Shown: one piece after another, positions 41,025-49,803 of the stretch
Layout of the letters: each line of letters starts with the position of its first letter
Position numbering within the stretch: position 1 is the first letter of the stretch
Translations under genes and position numbers: made by a program
Assembly: GCA_048158365.1 (NCBI GenBank)
Contig: JBLLNL010000003.1
Reading direction: 5' to 3' (one strand)
Length of the DNA: 64,000 bases
DNA from: Azoarcus_F sp048158365
GTDB lineage: Bacteria; Pseudomonadota; Gammaproteobacteria; Burkholderiales; Rhodocyclaceae
Notes under the pieces: model-generated
What the model was told of the DNA's origin: nothing
What the model saw: the letters and a program-made list of their open reading frames with translations, nothing else
Database searches by the model: none

Positions 41025-42182
41025 TCAGAGTCTGCCGCGAAAGCCGGCGATGCCGATCGCGAAGCGCACGAACTGATAGGCAAACCAGGTCGCCATGCGG
41101 CGCAGCGCCGGCAAGCGTCGCCAGTGCTCCTTGTGGAGCTCCGACGCACCGGCCACGATCGCATTTTCGAGGCTGTCGCGCAATCGGGTCGCGAATATCG
41201 GATCGTCGACGACCACGTTGGCCTCGCGCGCGAGCAGCAGGCTGAACGGGTCGATGTTGCTCGATCCGACCGTCGCCCAGTGCCGGTCGATCACCGCGAC
41301 CTTCGCATGCAGATAGCTTTGGTGATACTCGAACAGCCGGATACCGCGATCCAGGAAATAGGGATACAAAGCCTTTGTCGCATAGGCCAGGATCGGGTGA
41401 TCGGACAGCCCCTGCAGCAATATGATCACGCGCACGCCCCGCCGGGCTGCAACCGTGAGCGCGTGACGGAAGCGACGCCCCGGAAAGAAATACGCGGACG
41501 CAATCAGCACTTCCTCGCGCGCCGCGTCAATCGCGCCCAGATAAGCCTCTTCGATGTCGCGCCGATGCCCGAGGTTGTCCCGGATCAGGAACGCGGCGCG
41601 CATGTCGCCGATCGGCTCGCCGCGTGGCGCCGGCAACGCGAGGCGCTTGCCGCGACGCTTCATGTTCGCCCAGGAGACCAGCCACCACAGCCTGCGCACC
41701 GACGCAACGATACTGGGCAACAGCGGCCCCTCGACCCTGACCGCATAATCGTATCGCGGCGACGGCGGCCCCCCCTTGGTCAGGTCGTCGATGATGTTGA
41801 TGCCGCCGACGAAGGCTACCCGGGCATCGACCACGACCAGCTTGCGGTGCAGGCGACGCAGGCGATGCCGGCGAAGCGACAGCGCCCGGATCTCCGGACG
41901 ATAGACCAGCACCGCCACGCCGGCCGCGGCCAGCGGTTCGAGCAGGGCATCGACGAACGGACGTCCGCCGAAACCATCGACCAACACCCTGACGGTCACG
42001 CCCCGCGCCGCGGCGCGGCCCAGGGCCGCTGCGATCCGGCGGCCGGTCGCATCGGCTTCGAAAATATAGGTTTCGACATAGATCTCCGACGCCGCGCGAT
42101 CCATCTCGCGCTCGATCGCCGGAAAGTACTGCGCGCCCGACTCCAGCAGTTCGACCCGGTTGCCGGCGAGAAAAGCGGTCAC
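41025..42182 (-). CDS. clsB: Cardiolipin synthase B (phospholipase D family)
   Basis: Transphosphatidylase making cardiolipin from phospholipids. The 385-residue protein, from GTG 42182 overlapping the preceding stop, has two HKD motifs: HRKLVVVD at 112-119 and HAKVAVID in the C-terminal half. No N-terminal membrane pair is present, which fits ClsB rather than ClsA. The neighbour upstream is the endonuclease/phosphatase homologue YbhP, as in E. coli ybhP-clsB. The YbhN partner is absent here. Confidence 0.92.
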   Translation of the reverse strand: MTAFLAGNRVELLESGAQYFPAIEREMDRAASEIYVETYIFEADATGRRIAAALGRAAARGVTVRVLVDGFGGRPFVDALLEPLAAAGVAVLVYRPEIRALSLRRHRLRRLHRKLVVVDARVAFVGGINIIDDLTKGGPPSPRYDYAVRVEGPLLPSIVASVRRLWWLVSWANMKRRGKRLALPAPRGEPIGDMRAAFLIRDNLGHRRDIEEAYLGAIDAAREEVLIASAYFFPGRRFRHALTVAARRGVRVIILLQGLSDHPILAYATKALYPYFLDRGIRLFEYHQSYLHAKVAVIDRHWATVGSSNIDPFSLLLAREANVVVDDPIFATRLRDSLENAIVAGASELHKEHWRRLPALRRMATWFAYQFVRFAIGIAGFRGRL

Positions 42183-42928
42183 TCGGGCAGATCCAGTTCG
42201 GCCGTCAGGGCCGCATGATCCGAAATTCGGGACCACGGCAAACCGCAGTGCACATCGGCCCGCGCGACCTCGAAGCCGCGCACGTAGATGCGGTCCAGGC
42301 TCAGCACCGGCGCGCGACTCGGAAAACTCTTCGCGATCCGCCCGCAGCCCTGGTGAAAGACTTCGGTCAGCCCGAGCCTGCGCGCCAGCAGGTCATCAGC
42401 ACGATTTCGCCAGTCGTTGAAATCCCCTGCGATGATCAGCGGGGCACCGTCTGGTACGAGTTGCTCCATGCGCTCGGCCAAGGCCTCCATCTGTCGCCGT
42501 CGACTGCGCGCCATCAGGCCGAGATGAACGCAGACGCAATGAACCGGCTCGGCCAGCTCCGGCAGCGCCACCTCGCAATGCAGCAGCCCCCGTCGTTCGA
42601 AGCGATGATCGGAGACGTCCTGGTTGTGCTCGGACAGAATCGCGAACCGGCTCAGGATCGCATTGCCGTGGTGTCCGTGATCGTAGACCGCGTTGCGCCC
42701 ATACGCGGTCTGGTGCCAGACCTCGTGCGCGAGGAACTCGTGCTGGGGATTCGGTGGCCAGTTTTCATGGACGATCTCGTGGCGCATGTGCAGCCCCTGC
42801 ACTTCCTGCAGGAACACCAGATCGACATCGAGCGCGCGCAACCGGTCGCGCAGTTCGTGCACCACCATGCGACGGTTGAACTGGGAGAAGCCCTTGTGGA
42901 TGTTGTAGGTACAGACCCTGAGTTTCAT
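42179..42928 (-). CDS. ybhP: Endonuclease/exonuclease/phosphatase family protein YbhP
   Basis: Metal-dependent hydrolase of the EEP fold, 249 residues. It shows CTYNIHKG, FLQEVQGL with the catalytic Glu, IAGDFNDW and the terminal RISDHAAL with the catalytic His. The substrate is not known; the family includes sphingomyelinases and nucleases. It overlaps clsB, and the same pair is found in E. coli, so a role linked to phospholipids is likely. Confidence 0.9.
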   Translation of the reverse strand: MKLRVCTYNIHKGFSQFNRRMVVHELRDRLRALDVDLVFLQEVQGLHMRHEIVHENWPPNPQHEFLAHEVWHQTAYGRNAVYDHGHHGNAILSRFAILSEHNQDVSDHRFERRGLLHCEVALPELAEPVHCVCVHLGLMARSRRRQMEALAERMEQLVPDGAPLIIAGDFNDWRNRADDLLARRLGLTEVFHQGCGRIAKSFPSRAPVLSLDRIYVRGFEVARADVHCGLPWSRISDHAALTAELDLPE

Positions 42929-43004
42929 GACTGGCGGTCGGTCGTAGAGGTTGTGACGGAGGTCACCGGTATAATCGTCGCTGCATCATTTATACCAAAT
43001 CTGG

Positions 43005-44108
43005 ATGGACACACTACAGGTCATTTACCGGGTCGAAGCGCGAGCACGGGACATCGAGGCGCGCGCACACGCGATCGCGGTCGAACAGAGCATCGAGATG
43101 CCGCCGCATGCGGTGCGCAATGCGCGGGTGAGCGACTGCGTGCTGGGTCGGGTCCAGGACATCGTTGCCGACGGCCCGGGCCATTTTCTTGTCACGGTGG
43201 GGCTCGCGGCCGAGACGACCGGTTTCGAGGCCGGGCAGTTGATGAACATGCTGTTCGGCAACAGCTCGCTGCATCCGGACCTGGAACTCGTGGACGTCGA
43301 AATATCGAAGGCATTCGCCGGCCGCTTCGGTGGCCCGCGCCACGGCATCGCCGGCCTGCGCAGGCTGACCGGTGCCGAGCGGCGCGCGATGACCTGCACC
43401 GCGCTCAAACCTCAGGGAAGCACCACCGCCGAACTCGCAAGGCTGGCCGCCTGTTTCGCCGCGGCGGGCATCGATCTGATCAAGGACGACCACGGCCTGG
43501 CCAACCAGCCGAGCGCACCTTTCGCGGAGCGGGTCGAGGCGATCCAGCAGGCGGTATCCGAGACCAACCGACGCACCGGCCATGCGACGCTGTACGCTCC
43601 CAGCCTGACTGGCGGCCCGCGACGGCAGATCGCGCAGTTCGAGGCGGCCCGGCACGCCGGCGTCGGCGCCATCCTGCTCGCGCCGATGATCTCGGGCATG
43701 GGCGCCCTGCAGGAACTCGCCGGCGAGGGGCTGCCGATCCTGGCGCATCCCGCGTTGTCGGGGACGACCCGGATCGCCCCGGCCCTGCTGCTCGGCAAGC
43801 TCTTTCGACTGGCCGGCGCGGATGCGGTGATCTATCCGAATCACGGCGGCCGATTCAGTTTCAGTCCGCAGCGTTGCCGGGACGTGGCTGATGCGGCGCG
43901 CGGTCGATGGCACGGTCTGGCCCCGACCATGCCGGTTCCGGCCGGCGGCATCCTCCCGGACCGGGTCGCAGAATTGATCGATTTCTATGGCCTGGACGTG
44001 ATGCTGCTGATCGGCGGCGCCTTGCTCGAGGCGCCCGACATCGAGGCGGCTGCACGCGACTTCGTCGATCGGGTGGCCGGCCATGCCGTTGCGGAGTCGC
44101 CCCGATGA
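43005..44108 (+). CDS. RuBisCO-like protein (form IV)
   Basis: A RuBisCO superfamily protein of 367 residues with the N-terminal alpha/beta domain (FGGPRHGI at 108-115) and the barrel. By eye alignment with true RuBisCO, Lys135 (as Lys175) and the metal-site Lys160 and Asp162 (as Lys201, Asp203) remain. Gln137 stands for Lys177, His163 for Glu204 and Pro249 for Arg295. The loop-6 Lys334 region reads YPNHGGRFSF. Phosphate-site glycines 314-315 and 337-338 are kept. It therefore should not fix CO2 on RuBP but could enolise a monophosphate. Known form IV reactions include the MtnW enolase and the R. rubrum methylthioribulose-1-phosphate 1,3-isomerase. It overlaps a cupin gene by four bases, which favours the latter kind. 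Confidence 0.9.
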   Translation: MDTLQVIYRVEARARDIEARAHAIAVEQSIEMPPHAVRNARVSDCVLGRVQDIVADGPGHFLVTVGLAAETTGFEAGQLMNMLFGNSSLHPDLELVDVEISKAFAGRFGGPRHGIAGLRRLTGAERRAMTCTALKPQGSTTAELARLAACFAAAGIDLIKDDHGLANQPSAPFAERVEAIQQAVSETNRRTGHATLYAPSLTGGPRRQIAQFEAARHAGVGAILLAPMISGMGALQELAGEGLPILAHPALSGTTRIAPALLLGKLFRLAGADAVIYPNHGGRFSFSPQRCRDVADAARGRWHGLAPTMPVPAGGILPDRVAELIDFYGLDVMLLIGGALLEAPDIEAAARDFVDRVAGHAVAESPR

Positions 44109-44557
44109 GTACGACGCCTCCGTTACGCAAGGCACTGCCGGGTGGGCGCTGGGAGACGGTCGATCGCCTGGAATACAAACCCGAGGGTTCAGCGCCCTTT
44201 CGCGACATCACCCGGCAGTTGCTGTTCCACAGTGACGGCTTGGGCTGCGAGTTGCGCTATTTCGAGATCGGGCCCGGCGGTCATTCCACGCTGGAGCGCC
44301 ATCAACACGAACATGCGGTGCTGATCCTGAACGGGAGCGGACGCTGCCTGGTCGGCAATACGGTGCACCCGGTCAAGCGCAACGACCTGGTCGCGATCCC
44401 GTCCATGAGCTGGCATCAGTTCCGTGCGGCCGACGATTCGGTCCTGGGCTTTGTGTGCATGGTCAACGCCGAGCGGGACCGTCCGCAACTGCCGACCGAC
44501 TCGGAACTGAACGACTTGCGCAAGCATCCGGAGCTTGCGGCCTTCATCCGCAGCTGA
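44105..44557 (+). CDS. Cupin-domain protein coupled to the RuBisCO-like protein
   Basis: Single-domain cupin of 150 residues. Motif 1 is RHQHEHAVLILNGSG (His66, His68, His70) and motif 2 has IPSMSWHQF (His104), a plausible metal site lacking the usual motif-1 glutamate. Start ATG 44105 overlaps the stop of the RuBisCO-like protein gene. In Rhodospirillum rubrum a cupin (CupA) near the RuBisCO-like protein gene releases methanethiol from methylthioxylulose 5-phosphate to give 1-deoxyxylulose 5-phosphate. The same job here is an inference from pairing. It could instead be a sugar isomerase or lyase. Confidence 0.88.
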   Translation: MSTTPPLRKALPGGRWETVDRLEYKPEGSAPFRDITRQLLFHSDGLGCELRYFEIGPGGHSTLERHQHEHAVLILNGSGRCLVGNTVHPVKRNDLVAIPSMSWHQFRAADDSVLGFVCMVNAERDRPQLPTDSELNDLRKHPELAAFIRS

Positions 44558-44586
44558 GCCGGTGCCGACACGCTGCGGGCCGGCGA

Positions 44587-45687
44587 TCAGGACACGGCCA
44601 GCATGCGCTCGAGCGCGACCTTCGCAAGTTCGGCCTCGTGCTCGGGCACCGAGATCCGATTGACGACGTTGCCTTCCGCCAGGTTCTCGAGGGTCCAGGC
44701 CAGGTGTTGCGGATCGATGCGCTGCATCGTCGAGCACATGCACACCGTAGGCGCCATGAACTGCACGATCTTGCCCTCGGGCTTCATCTCCTCCGCAAGC
44801 CGATTGACCAGGTTCAGCTCGGTGCCGACCAGCCAGCGCGTGTTCGACGCCCCGGCCTTGATCGTGTTGATGATGTATTCGGTCGATCCGACGTAGTCGG
44901 AATTACGACACACGTCCAGATTGCTCTCCGGGTGCGAGATCACGAGCCCCTCCGGATGCTGCATGCGCCAGCGGCGGATGTGGCTTTCCTGGAACATCTG
45001 ATGCACCGAGCAGTGCCCTTTCCACAGGATGATCCTGGCGCTGCGGATCTGCTCCGGTGTGAGCCCGCCGTATTCCAGGTCCGGATCCCACACCACCATG
45101 TCTTCCAGCCCGATGCCCTTCTTGTAGCCGGTCCAGCGCCCCAGGTGCTGATCCGGAAAGAACAATACCTTCTCGCGTCGCGCGAACGCCCAGTCGAGAA
45201 TGGTCGGCGCATTGGTCGAGGTGCACACGATGCCGCCATGCTCGCCGCAGAACGCCTTCAGATCGGCCGCCGAGTTGATGTAGGTGACCGGTGTGATCAG
45301 CTCGTCCGGCCGTTCGAGCACCTCGGTGAGTTCGCGCCAGCAGCGGCTGACCTTGGCCAGGTTCGCCATGTCGGCCATGGAACAGCCTGCCGCCAGATCC
45401 GGCAGGATCGCAATCTGATGTGGCTGCGACATGATGTCCGCCACCTCGGCCATGAAATGCACGCCGCAGAACACGATGTATTCTGCGTCGGTCTGCGACG
45501 CGAGGCGCGCAAGCTTCAGCGAATCGCCGGTGAGGTCGGCATGACGGTAGACATCAGCGCGCTGGTAATGGTGGCACAGCAGCACCGCTCGCTCACCCAG
45601 TCGGGCCCTCGCCGCCAGGATGCGCTCCTGGGCCTCCTGATCCTGAAGCGTGTTGAAACGATCGAAACTGATGGTTGCGACTTGCAT
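44587..45687 (-). CDS. nadA: Quinolinate synthase
   Basis: 4Fe-4S enzyme condensing iminoaspartate with dihydroxyacetone phosphate in NAD synthesis. The 366-residue protein carries likely cluster cysteines at 74 (CGVHFMAE), about 155 (VCTSTNAP) and in the PTVCMC stretch near 325. It is a single gene, convergent with the cupin. nadB and nadC are not nearby. Confidence 0.95.
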   Translation of the reverse strand: MQVATISFDRFNTLQDQEAQERILAARARLGERAVLLCHHYQRADVYRHADLTGDSLKLARLASQTDAEYIVFCGVHFMAEVADIMSQPHQIAILPDLAAGCSMADMANLAKVSRCWRELTEVLERPDELITPVTYINSAADLKAFCGEHGGIVCTSTNAPTILDWAFARREKVLFFPDQHLGRWTGYKKGIGLEDMVVWDPDLEYGGLTPEQIRSARIILWKGHCSVHQMFQESHIRRWRMQHPEGLVISHPESNLDVCRNSDYVGSTEYIINTIKAGASNTRWLVGTELNLVNRLAEEMKPEGKIVQFMAPTVCMCSTMQRIDPQHLAWTLENLAEGNVVNRISVPEHEAELAKVALERMLAVS

Positions 45688-45815
45688 GCTGGTCTATCTC
45701 ATCCCTGACTGTCGATGATTGGACCACAACCGACACATGATGTTGCGGTCTCGTGAAAATGGTGCCCTGCGGGACGCGGCCGGAACGCCAGCCCCGACGC
45801 CGTCCGCAGACCGGA

Positions 45816-46268
45816 TCAGCTCTGTTTCCAGGGCAGGCCGGCGTTCCGCCAGCCACCGATCCGGTTACGATGTTCCTGTGCGTCCTTGTCGCCCTCGAAA
45901 CCTTCGAGCACGTTGTAGCAATCGGAATAGCCGGCCTCCAACGCGGCCCGTGCCGCCTGGTCCGAGCGACCGCCGGAACGGCACATGAACATCACCAGCG
46001 CCTCGGTATCGACCTCGCGCTTGAGCTGCGCGAGAAAGGATGGGTTAGGCTTGCTGCCCGGGTAGGTCAGCCATTCGATCTCCACTGCATCGGGCACGCG
46101 GCCAACCCAGTCCCATTCTGCGCGCGTGCGCACATCGACCAGCCGTGCACCCGGCGCAAGCTGCCATACTTGATGGGCTTCGGAGGGCGTGAGCGCCCCG
46201 GCGTAGGGAAGATTCATCTGTTGCGCCCGCTCGCGTGCCAGCGCAAGAAGATCAGTGAGTTTGCCCAT
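45816..46268 (-). CDS. Rhodanese-like sulfurtransferase
   Basis: Single rhodanese domain, about 150 residues from ATG 46268 (the frame is open further, and ATG 46277 is also possible). It has ARLVDVRTRAEWDWVG and the active-site loop CRSGGRS with Cys96, so it is probably an active persulfide carrier. It opens with a helical extension of about 25 residues. It is divergent from the cation efflux gene and 128 bases from nadA. The sulfur acceptor is unknown. Confidence 0.88.
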   Translation of the reverse strand: MGKLTDLLALARERAQQMNLPYAGALTPSEAHQVWQLAPGARLVDVRTRAEWDWVGRVPDAVEIEWLTYPGSKPNPSFLAQLKREVDTEALVMFMCRSGGRSDQAARAALEAGYSDCYNVLEGFEGDKDAQEHRNRIGGWRNAGLPWKQS

Positions 46269-46320
46269 GACGGTCATCCGGATAGAATCGAATCCCAAAG
46301 TATACGCTAACGTGACCCCC

Positions 46321-47493
46321 ATGATTCCCAGCGCAGACGATTCACCCGGCAACAAGGATCCGCGGCGCGCCCGTGGCATTCAGCGCGCGACCTGGGTCGC
46401 GATCGTCACCAACAGCGTACTGGCCATCGGCCAGTTCGTGATCGGCATCTTCGCCAATGCGTTCAGCCTGGTGGCCGATTCGGTGCACACGCTGTCGGAC
46501 CTGTTCACCGACCTGATGGTGCTGCTCGCCGGCCGCAAGGGGGCCGATCCCGCGGACATCAACCACCCATACGGCCACGGCCGTTACGAGACCGCCGCGA
46601 CGCTGATCCTGGGCGCCATCCTGTGCGCGGTCGGGTTCGGCTTTCTGTGGAGTTCCGGCATTCGCCTGCAGCACATGGACGACGCGCCGCAGGTGCATCA
46701 GACCGCACTCTACATGGCCATTGCAACGCTGATCGTGAAGGAGGGCCTGTTCCGCTTCACGCTCGCCGCCGGCAGGAGACTGAAGTCGGCGATGCTGGAG
46801 GCCAATGCCTGGCATGCGCGCTCGGATGCCGCGTCCTCGCTGGTGGTCGCGGTCGGCATCGGCGGCAGCCTGGTTGGTTACCCGTTTCTGGAGCCGCTTG
46901 CCGCCGCGGTGGTCGGATTCCTGATCCTGAACATGGGCATACGGCTGTGCTGGCAGGCCATGCGCGAACTGGTCGACACCGGCCTGGGCGAAGAAGAGGT
47001 CGAGAACATCCGCGAAACGATCCGTCAGACACCCGGAGTGATCGGACTGCACGACCTGCGCACGCGTCGCATGGCCGACCGCGTGCTGTGCGATGCGCAC
47101 ATACAGGTCGACCCCCGGCTCACCGTCTCCGAGGGTCACCGCATATCGGACAGCGTGTACTTCCGCATTCGGGCGGCGCACCCGGAGGTCCGTGACATCC
47201 TCGTGCATATCGATCCGGAGGACGATACCGACCTGCAGACACCCCCACCCGGCCCGCTGCCAGAGCGCAGTGACGTGCTGACCAGCGTGACCATGTTGCT
47301 GGGCGACGAAATCGAGCCGCTCCGACTGCAGCTTCACTATCTCGGCCTGCGCGTCGAAATCGAGTTGATGCTGTCGGACGCCGACTGGCATCGGATCGAG
47401 CCGAACGCACTCAAACAGCGAATGCGTGCGTTGCTCGATACACATCCGGAGTATCGCTCGATCACCTTTTTCGTGCGTCGCGCACCAGAATGA
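46321..47493 (+). CDS. Cation diffusion facilitator family transporter
   Basis: Proton-coupled divalent metal efflux protein of the CDF family, 390 residues. Six membrane helices span about 20-215 with the metal-site motif VADSVHTLSDLFTDL and HPYGHGRYE between. A C-terminal cytoplasmic domain of about 180 residues is longer than usual and ends with a second ferredoxin-like half. Candidates are iron, zinc or manganese. ATG 46321 is preferred; GTG 46312 is possible. Its last bases overlap the first NtrC-type box of glnA. Confidence 0.9.
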   Translation: MIPSADDSPGNKDPRRARGIQRATWVAIVTNSVLAIGQFVIGIFANAFSLVADSVHTLSDLFTDLMVLLAGRKGADPADINHPYGHGRYETAATLILGAILCAVGFGFLWSSGIRLQHMDDAPQVHQTALYMAIATLIVKEGLFRFTLAAGRRLKSAMLEANAWHARSDAASSLVVAVGIGGSLVGYPFLEPLAAAVVGFLILNMGIRLCWQAMRELVDTGLGEEEVENIRETIRQTPGVIGLHDLRTRRMADRVLCDAHIQVDPRLTVSEGHRISDSVYFRIRAAHPEVRDILVHIDPEDDTDLQTPPPGPLPERSDVLTSVTMLLGDEIEPLRLQLHYLGLRVEIELMLSDADWHRIEPNALKQRMRALLDTHPEYRSITFFVRRAPE

Positions 47494-47497
47494 TGCG
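47481..47497. promoter_or_regulatory. NtrC-type enhancer box 1 of glnA
   Basis: CGCACCAGAATGATGCG matches the NtrC consensus TGCACCA-N3-TGGTGCA in 12 of 14 defined positions or one less, apart from the flanking bases. It overlaps the stop codon of the upstream transporter gene. Its centre is 31 bases from that of box 2, three turns of the helix. Confidence 0.7.
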
Positions 47498-47511
47498 CGC
47501 CACGATTGAAA

Positions 47512-47528
47512 TGCATCATGATGGTGCA
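47512..47528. promoter_or_regulatory. NtrC-type enhancer box 2 of glnA
   Basis: TGCATCATGATGGTGCA matches the consensus TGCACCA-N3-TGGTGCA with a single difference. It lies about 150 bases upstream of the sigma-54 promoter. Together with box 1 it forms a tandem pair, as at E. coli glnA. Confidence 0.8.
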
Positions 47529-47678
47529 ATGCCCATTGATCGAGACCGTCAGTCCGGTGGCGGACGCTGAAGAACCGGCGTATCGTCCGACCCCGTGACG
47601 CGTGCCTCGCGCGTGCCGGTACTGCCGGATGCGCCTTTGACGCGAACGTCCGCCTGCGGTGACCATTGAATACGCAGC

Positions 47679-47694
47679 TGGCACGGATGATGCT
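47679..47694 (+). promoter_or_regulatory. Sigma-54 promoter of glnA
   Basis: TGGCACGGATGATGCT matches the -24/-12 consensus TGGCACG-N4-TTGCW with only one base different, and the GG and GC are at the right spacing. Transcription would begin near 47706, about 50 bases before the glnA ATG. Two NtrC-type boxes lie upstream, so expression should rise under nitrogen limitation. Confidence 0.85.
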
Positions 47695-47754
47695 TTAAAG
47701 GGTCACCGGAAGTTACATCGTCAGCCCTTTTGCCACATCCCATCAGGAGTCAAT

Positions 47755-49164
47755 ATGAACTCACAAGAAGTCATGAAGATGATCCAGGAAAACGAAGTGC
47801 GTTTCGTGGATCTGCGCTTTACCGATACCCGCGGCAAGGAGCAACACGTGGGACTGCCGGTTTCGGCCTTCGAAGAAGAGCATTTCGAACATGGCCATCC
47901 GTTCGACGGCTCGTCGATCGCCGGCTGGAAGGGCATCCAGGCCTCCGACATGATCCTGCTGCCAGACCCCGGCACCGCCTACATCGACCCGTTCTACGAC
48001 GAAACCACGCTGGTGCTGACCTGCGACGTGATCGAACCGTCCGACGGCAAGGGTTACGACCGTGATCCGCGCTCGATCGCCAACCGCGCCGAGGCCTACC
48101 TGAAGAGCACCGGCATCGGCGATACCGCGTTCTTCGGGCCGGAACCCGAGTTCTTCATCTTCGACTCGGTCGAGTGGTCAATCGACATGTCCGGCGTCTA
48201 CAGCAAGATCATCTCCGAAGAAGCCGCGTGGTCGACCGCCGACAAGTTCGAAGGCGGCAACACTGGCCACCGTCCGCGGGTCAAGGGCGGCTACTTCCCG
48301 GTCCCGCCGGTCGATTCGCTGAACGACATCCGCGCCGCGATGGTGCTCGCACTCGAGTCCTGCGGCGTGCCGGTCGAGGTTCATCACCACGAAGTCGCGA
48401 ACGCCGGTCAGTGCGAGATCGGCACCAAGTTCACCACACTGACCAAGCGTGCCGACTGGACCCAGTTGCTGAAATACATCGTGCACAACGTCGCGCACCA
48501 GTACGGCAAGACCGCGACCTTCATGCCCAAGCCGATCGTCGGCGACAACGGATCCGGCATGCACGTCCACCAGTCCATCTGGAAGGACGGCCAGAACCTG
48601 TTCGCGGGCAACGGCTATGCGGGCCTGTCCGAGACCGCGCTGTACTACATCGGCGGCATCATCAAGCATGCCCGCGCGCTGAATGCGATCACGAACCCGA
48701 GCACGAACTCGTACAAGCGTCTGGTCCCGCACTACGAGGCGCCGACCAAGCTGGCCTACTCGGCACGCAACCGCTCGGCGTCGATCCGGATCCCGTATGT
48801 CGCCAATCCCAAGGGTCGTCGTATCGAGTCCCGCTTCCCCGATCCGATGGCCAACCCGTATCTGTGCTTCGCCGCACTGATGATGGCCGGTCTGGACGGC
48901 ATCCAGAACAAGATCCACCCGGGCGACCCGGCCGACAAGAATCTGTATGACCTGCCGCCGGAGGAAGACGCGCTGATCCCGACCGTATGCACCAGCCTGG
49001 ACGAAGCGCTCGAGGCACTGGACGCCGACCGTGAGTTCCTGACCCGTGGGGGCGTGTTCTCGAACGACTTCATCGACGCCTACATCGAGCTCAAGATGGA
49101 GGAAGTCACCCGTCTGCGCATGACCACGCACCCGGTGGAGTTCGACCTGTACTACAGCCTGTAA
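47755..49164 (+). CDS. glnA: Glutamine synthetase type I
   Basis: Dodecameric enzyme joining ammonia and glutamate. The 469-residue protein starts at ATG 47755 after AGGAG. It has [11 protein letters not shown], the Glu-rich active-site segments EPEFFIF and [14 protein letters not shown], the ATP site [12 protein letters not shown], and adenylylation site Tyr398 in [11 protein letters not shown]. It should therefore be controlled by GlnE as well as by NtrC. A strong terminator follows. Confidence 0.98.
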   Translation: MNSQEVMKMIQENEVRFVDLRFTDTRGKEQHVGLPVSAFEEEHFEHGHPFDGSSIAGWKGIQASDMILLPDPGTAYIDPFYDETTLVLTCDVIEPSDGKGYDRDPRSIANRAEAYLKSTGIGDTAFFGPEPEFFIFDSVEWSIDMSGVYSKIISEEAAWSTADKFEGGNTGHRPRVKGGYFPVPPVDSLNDIRAAMVLALESCGVPVEVHHHEVANAGQCEIGTKFTTLTKRADWTQLLKYIVHNVAHQYGKTATFMPKPIVGDNGSGMHVHQSIWKDGQNLFAGNGYAGLSETALYYIGGIIKHARALNAITNPSTNSYKRLVPHYEAPTKLAYSARNRSASIRIPYVANPKGRRIESRFPDPMANPYLCFAALMMAGLDGIQNKIHPGDPADKNLYDLPPEEDALIPTVCTSLDEALEALDADREFLTRGGVFSNDFIDAYIELKMEEVTRLRMTTHPVEFDLYYSL

Positions 49165-49190
49165 TCGTCTGCGCAGTTCGAACGTTAATG

Positions 49191-49219
49191 AAGGGACGGG
49201 CATTGCCCGTCCCTTTTTT
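49191..49219 (+). terminator. Rho-independent terminator after glnA
   Basis: Stem of 11 base pairs (49191-49201 with 49205-49215), three-base loop and a run of T to 49219. It separates glnA from the DUF4124-ntrBC unit, though read-through into ntrBC is known in enteric bacteria. Confidence 0.9.
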
Positions 49220-49276
49220 ATCGGGTCTAATCAGACCGGGTATGCCAACTCAGACACACCAGGAACCCTTCGTACC

Positions 49277-49747
49277 ATGCGGATCGTCCTTCCCATGTTC
49301 GTGTTGTTGACGCTGTCGCTCGGCACGCCTGCACATGCCACCGTGTTCAAGTGCGTCGGCAGCGACGGCAGCGTCACCTACACCAACGACCGTTCGATCG
49401 CGCGCAACTGCACCGCGCTGAACCCGGATCTGCCTGTTTCGACGATACCGCCCCCGCCGCGATCCAGCGGTGGCCAGGCGCCGGGGGCGCCGGGCTCCTC
49501 ATCCCGACCGGCTGATTTTCCACGCGTCAGCCCGGGCGCGCAGCGTACCCGCGACGACACACGGCGGCAGGTTCTGGAGCGTGAACTCGAAGCCGAGCAG
49601 TCGGCGCTGGAGACGGCCCGCAATGCGCTCGTGCTTCAGCAGCAGGTGCCTAGTGAAACAGAGGCGATACGCCGCTACCGGGACCAGATCGAACTGCACG
49701 AACGCAACATCGAAGCGCTGGAACGGGAAATGCGTGCCCTCCGGTAA
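49277..49747 (+). CDS. DUF4124 domain-containing exported protein
   Basis: A 156-residue exported protein with a signal peptide (cleavage after AHA near 21), the DUF4124 motif TVFKCVGSDGSVTYTNDRS with a conserved pair of cysteines (26 and about 44), a Pro/Ser/Gly-rich linker, and a C-terminal coiled coil (about 95-155). The function of the domain is unknown. Genes of this kind often lie between glnA and ntrB in gammaproteobacteria, as here. Confidence 0.88.
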   Translation: MRIVLPMFVLLTLSLGTPAHATVFKCVGSDGSVTYTNDRSIARNCTALNPDLPVSTIPPPPRSSGGQAPGAPGSSSRPADFPRVSPGAQRTRDDTRRQVLERELEAEQSALETARNALVLQQQVPSETEAIRRYRDQIELHERNIEALEREMRALR

Positions 49748-49803
49748 CATCAGTCGCATGGCGCGAATTTTGCTTGATAATGCAAAACAGGCGGCGCGAC
49801 AGC

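Noticed and set aside
43005..44108. True carbon-fixing RuBisCO
   Set aside because: Lys177, Glu204, Arg295 and loop-6 Lys334 equivalents are not kept and the protein is much shorter than form I or II; no small subunit, activase or phosphoribulokinase gene is nearby.
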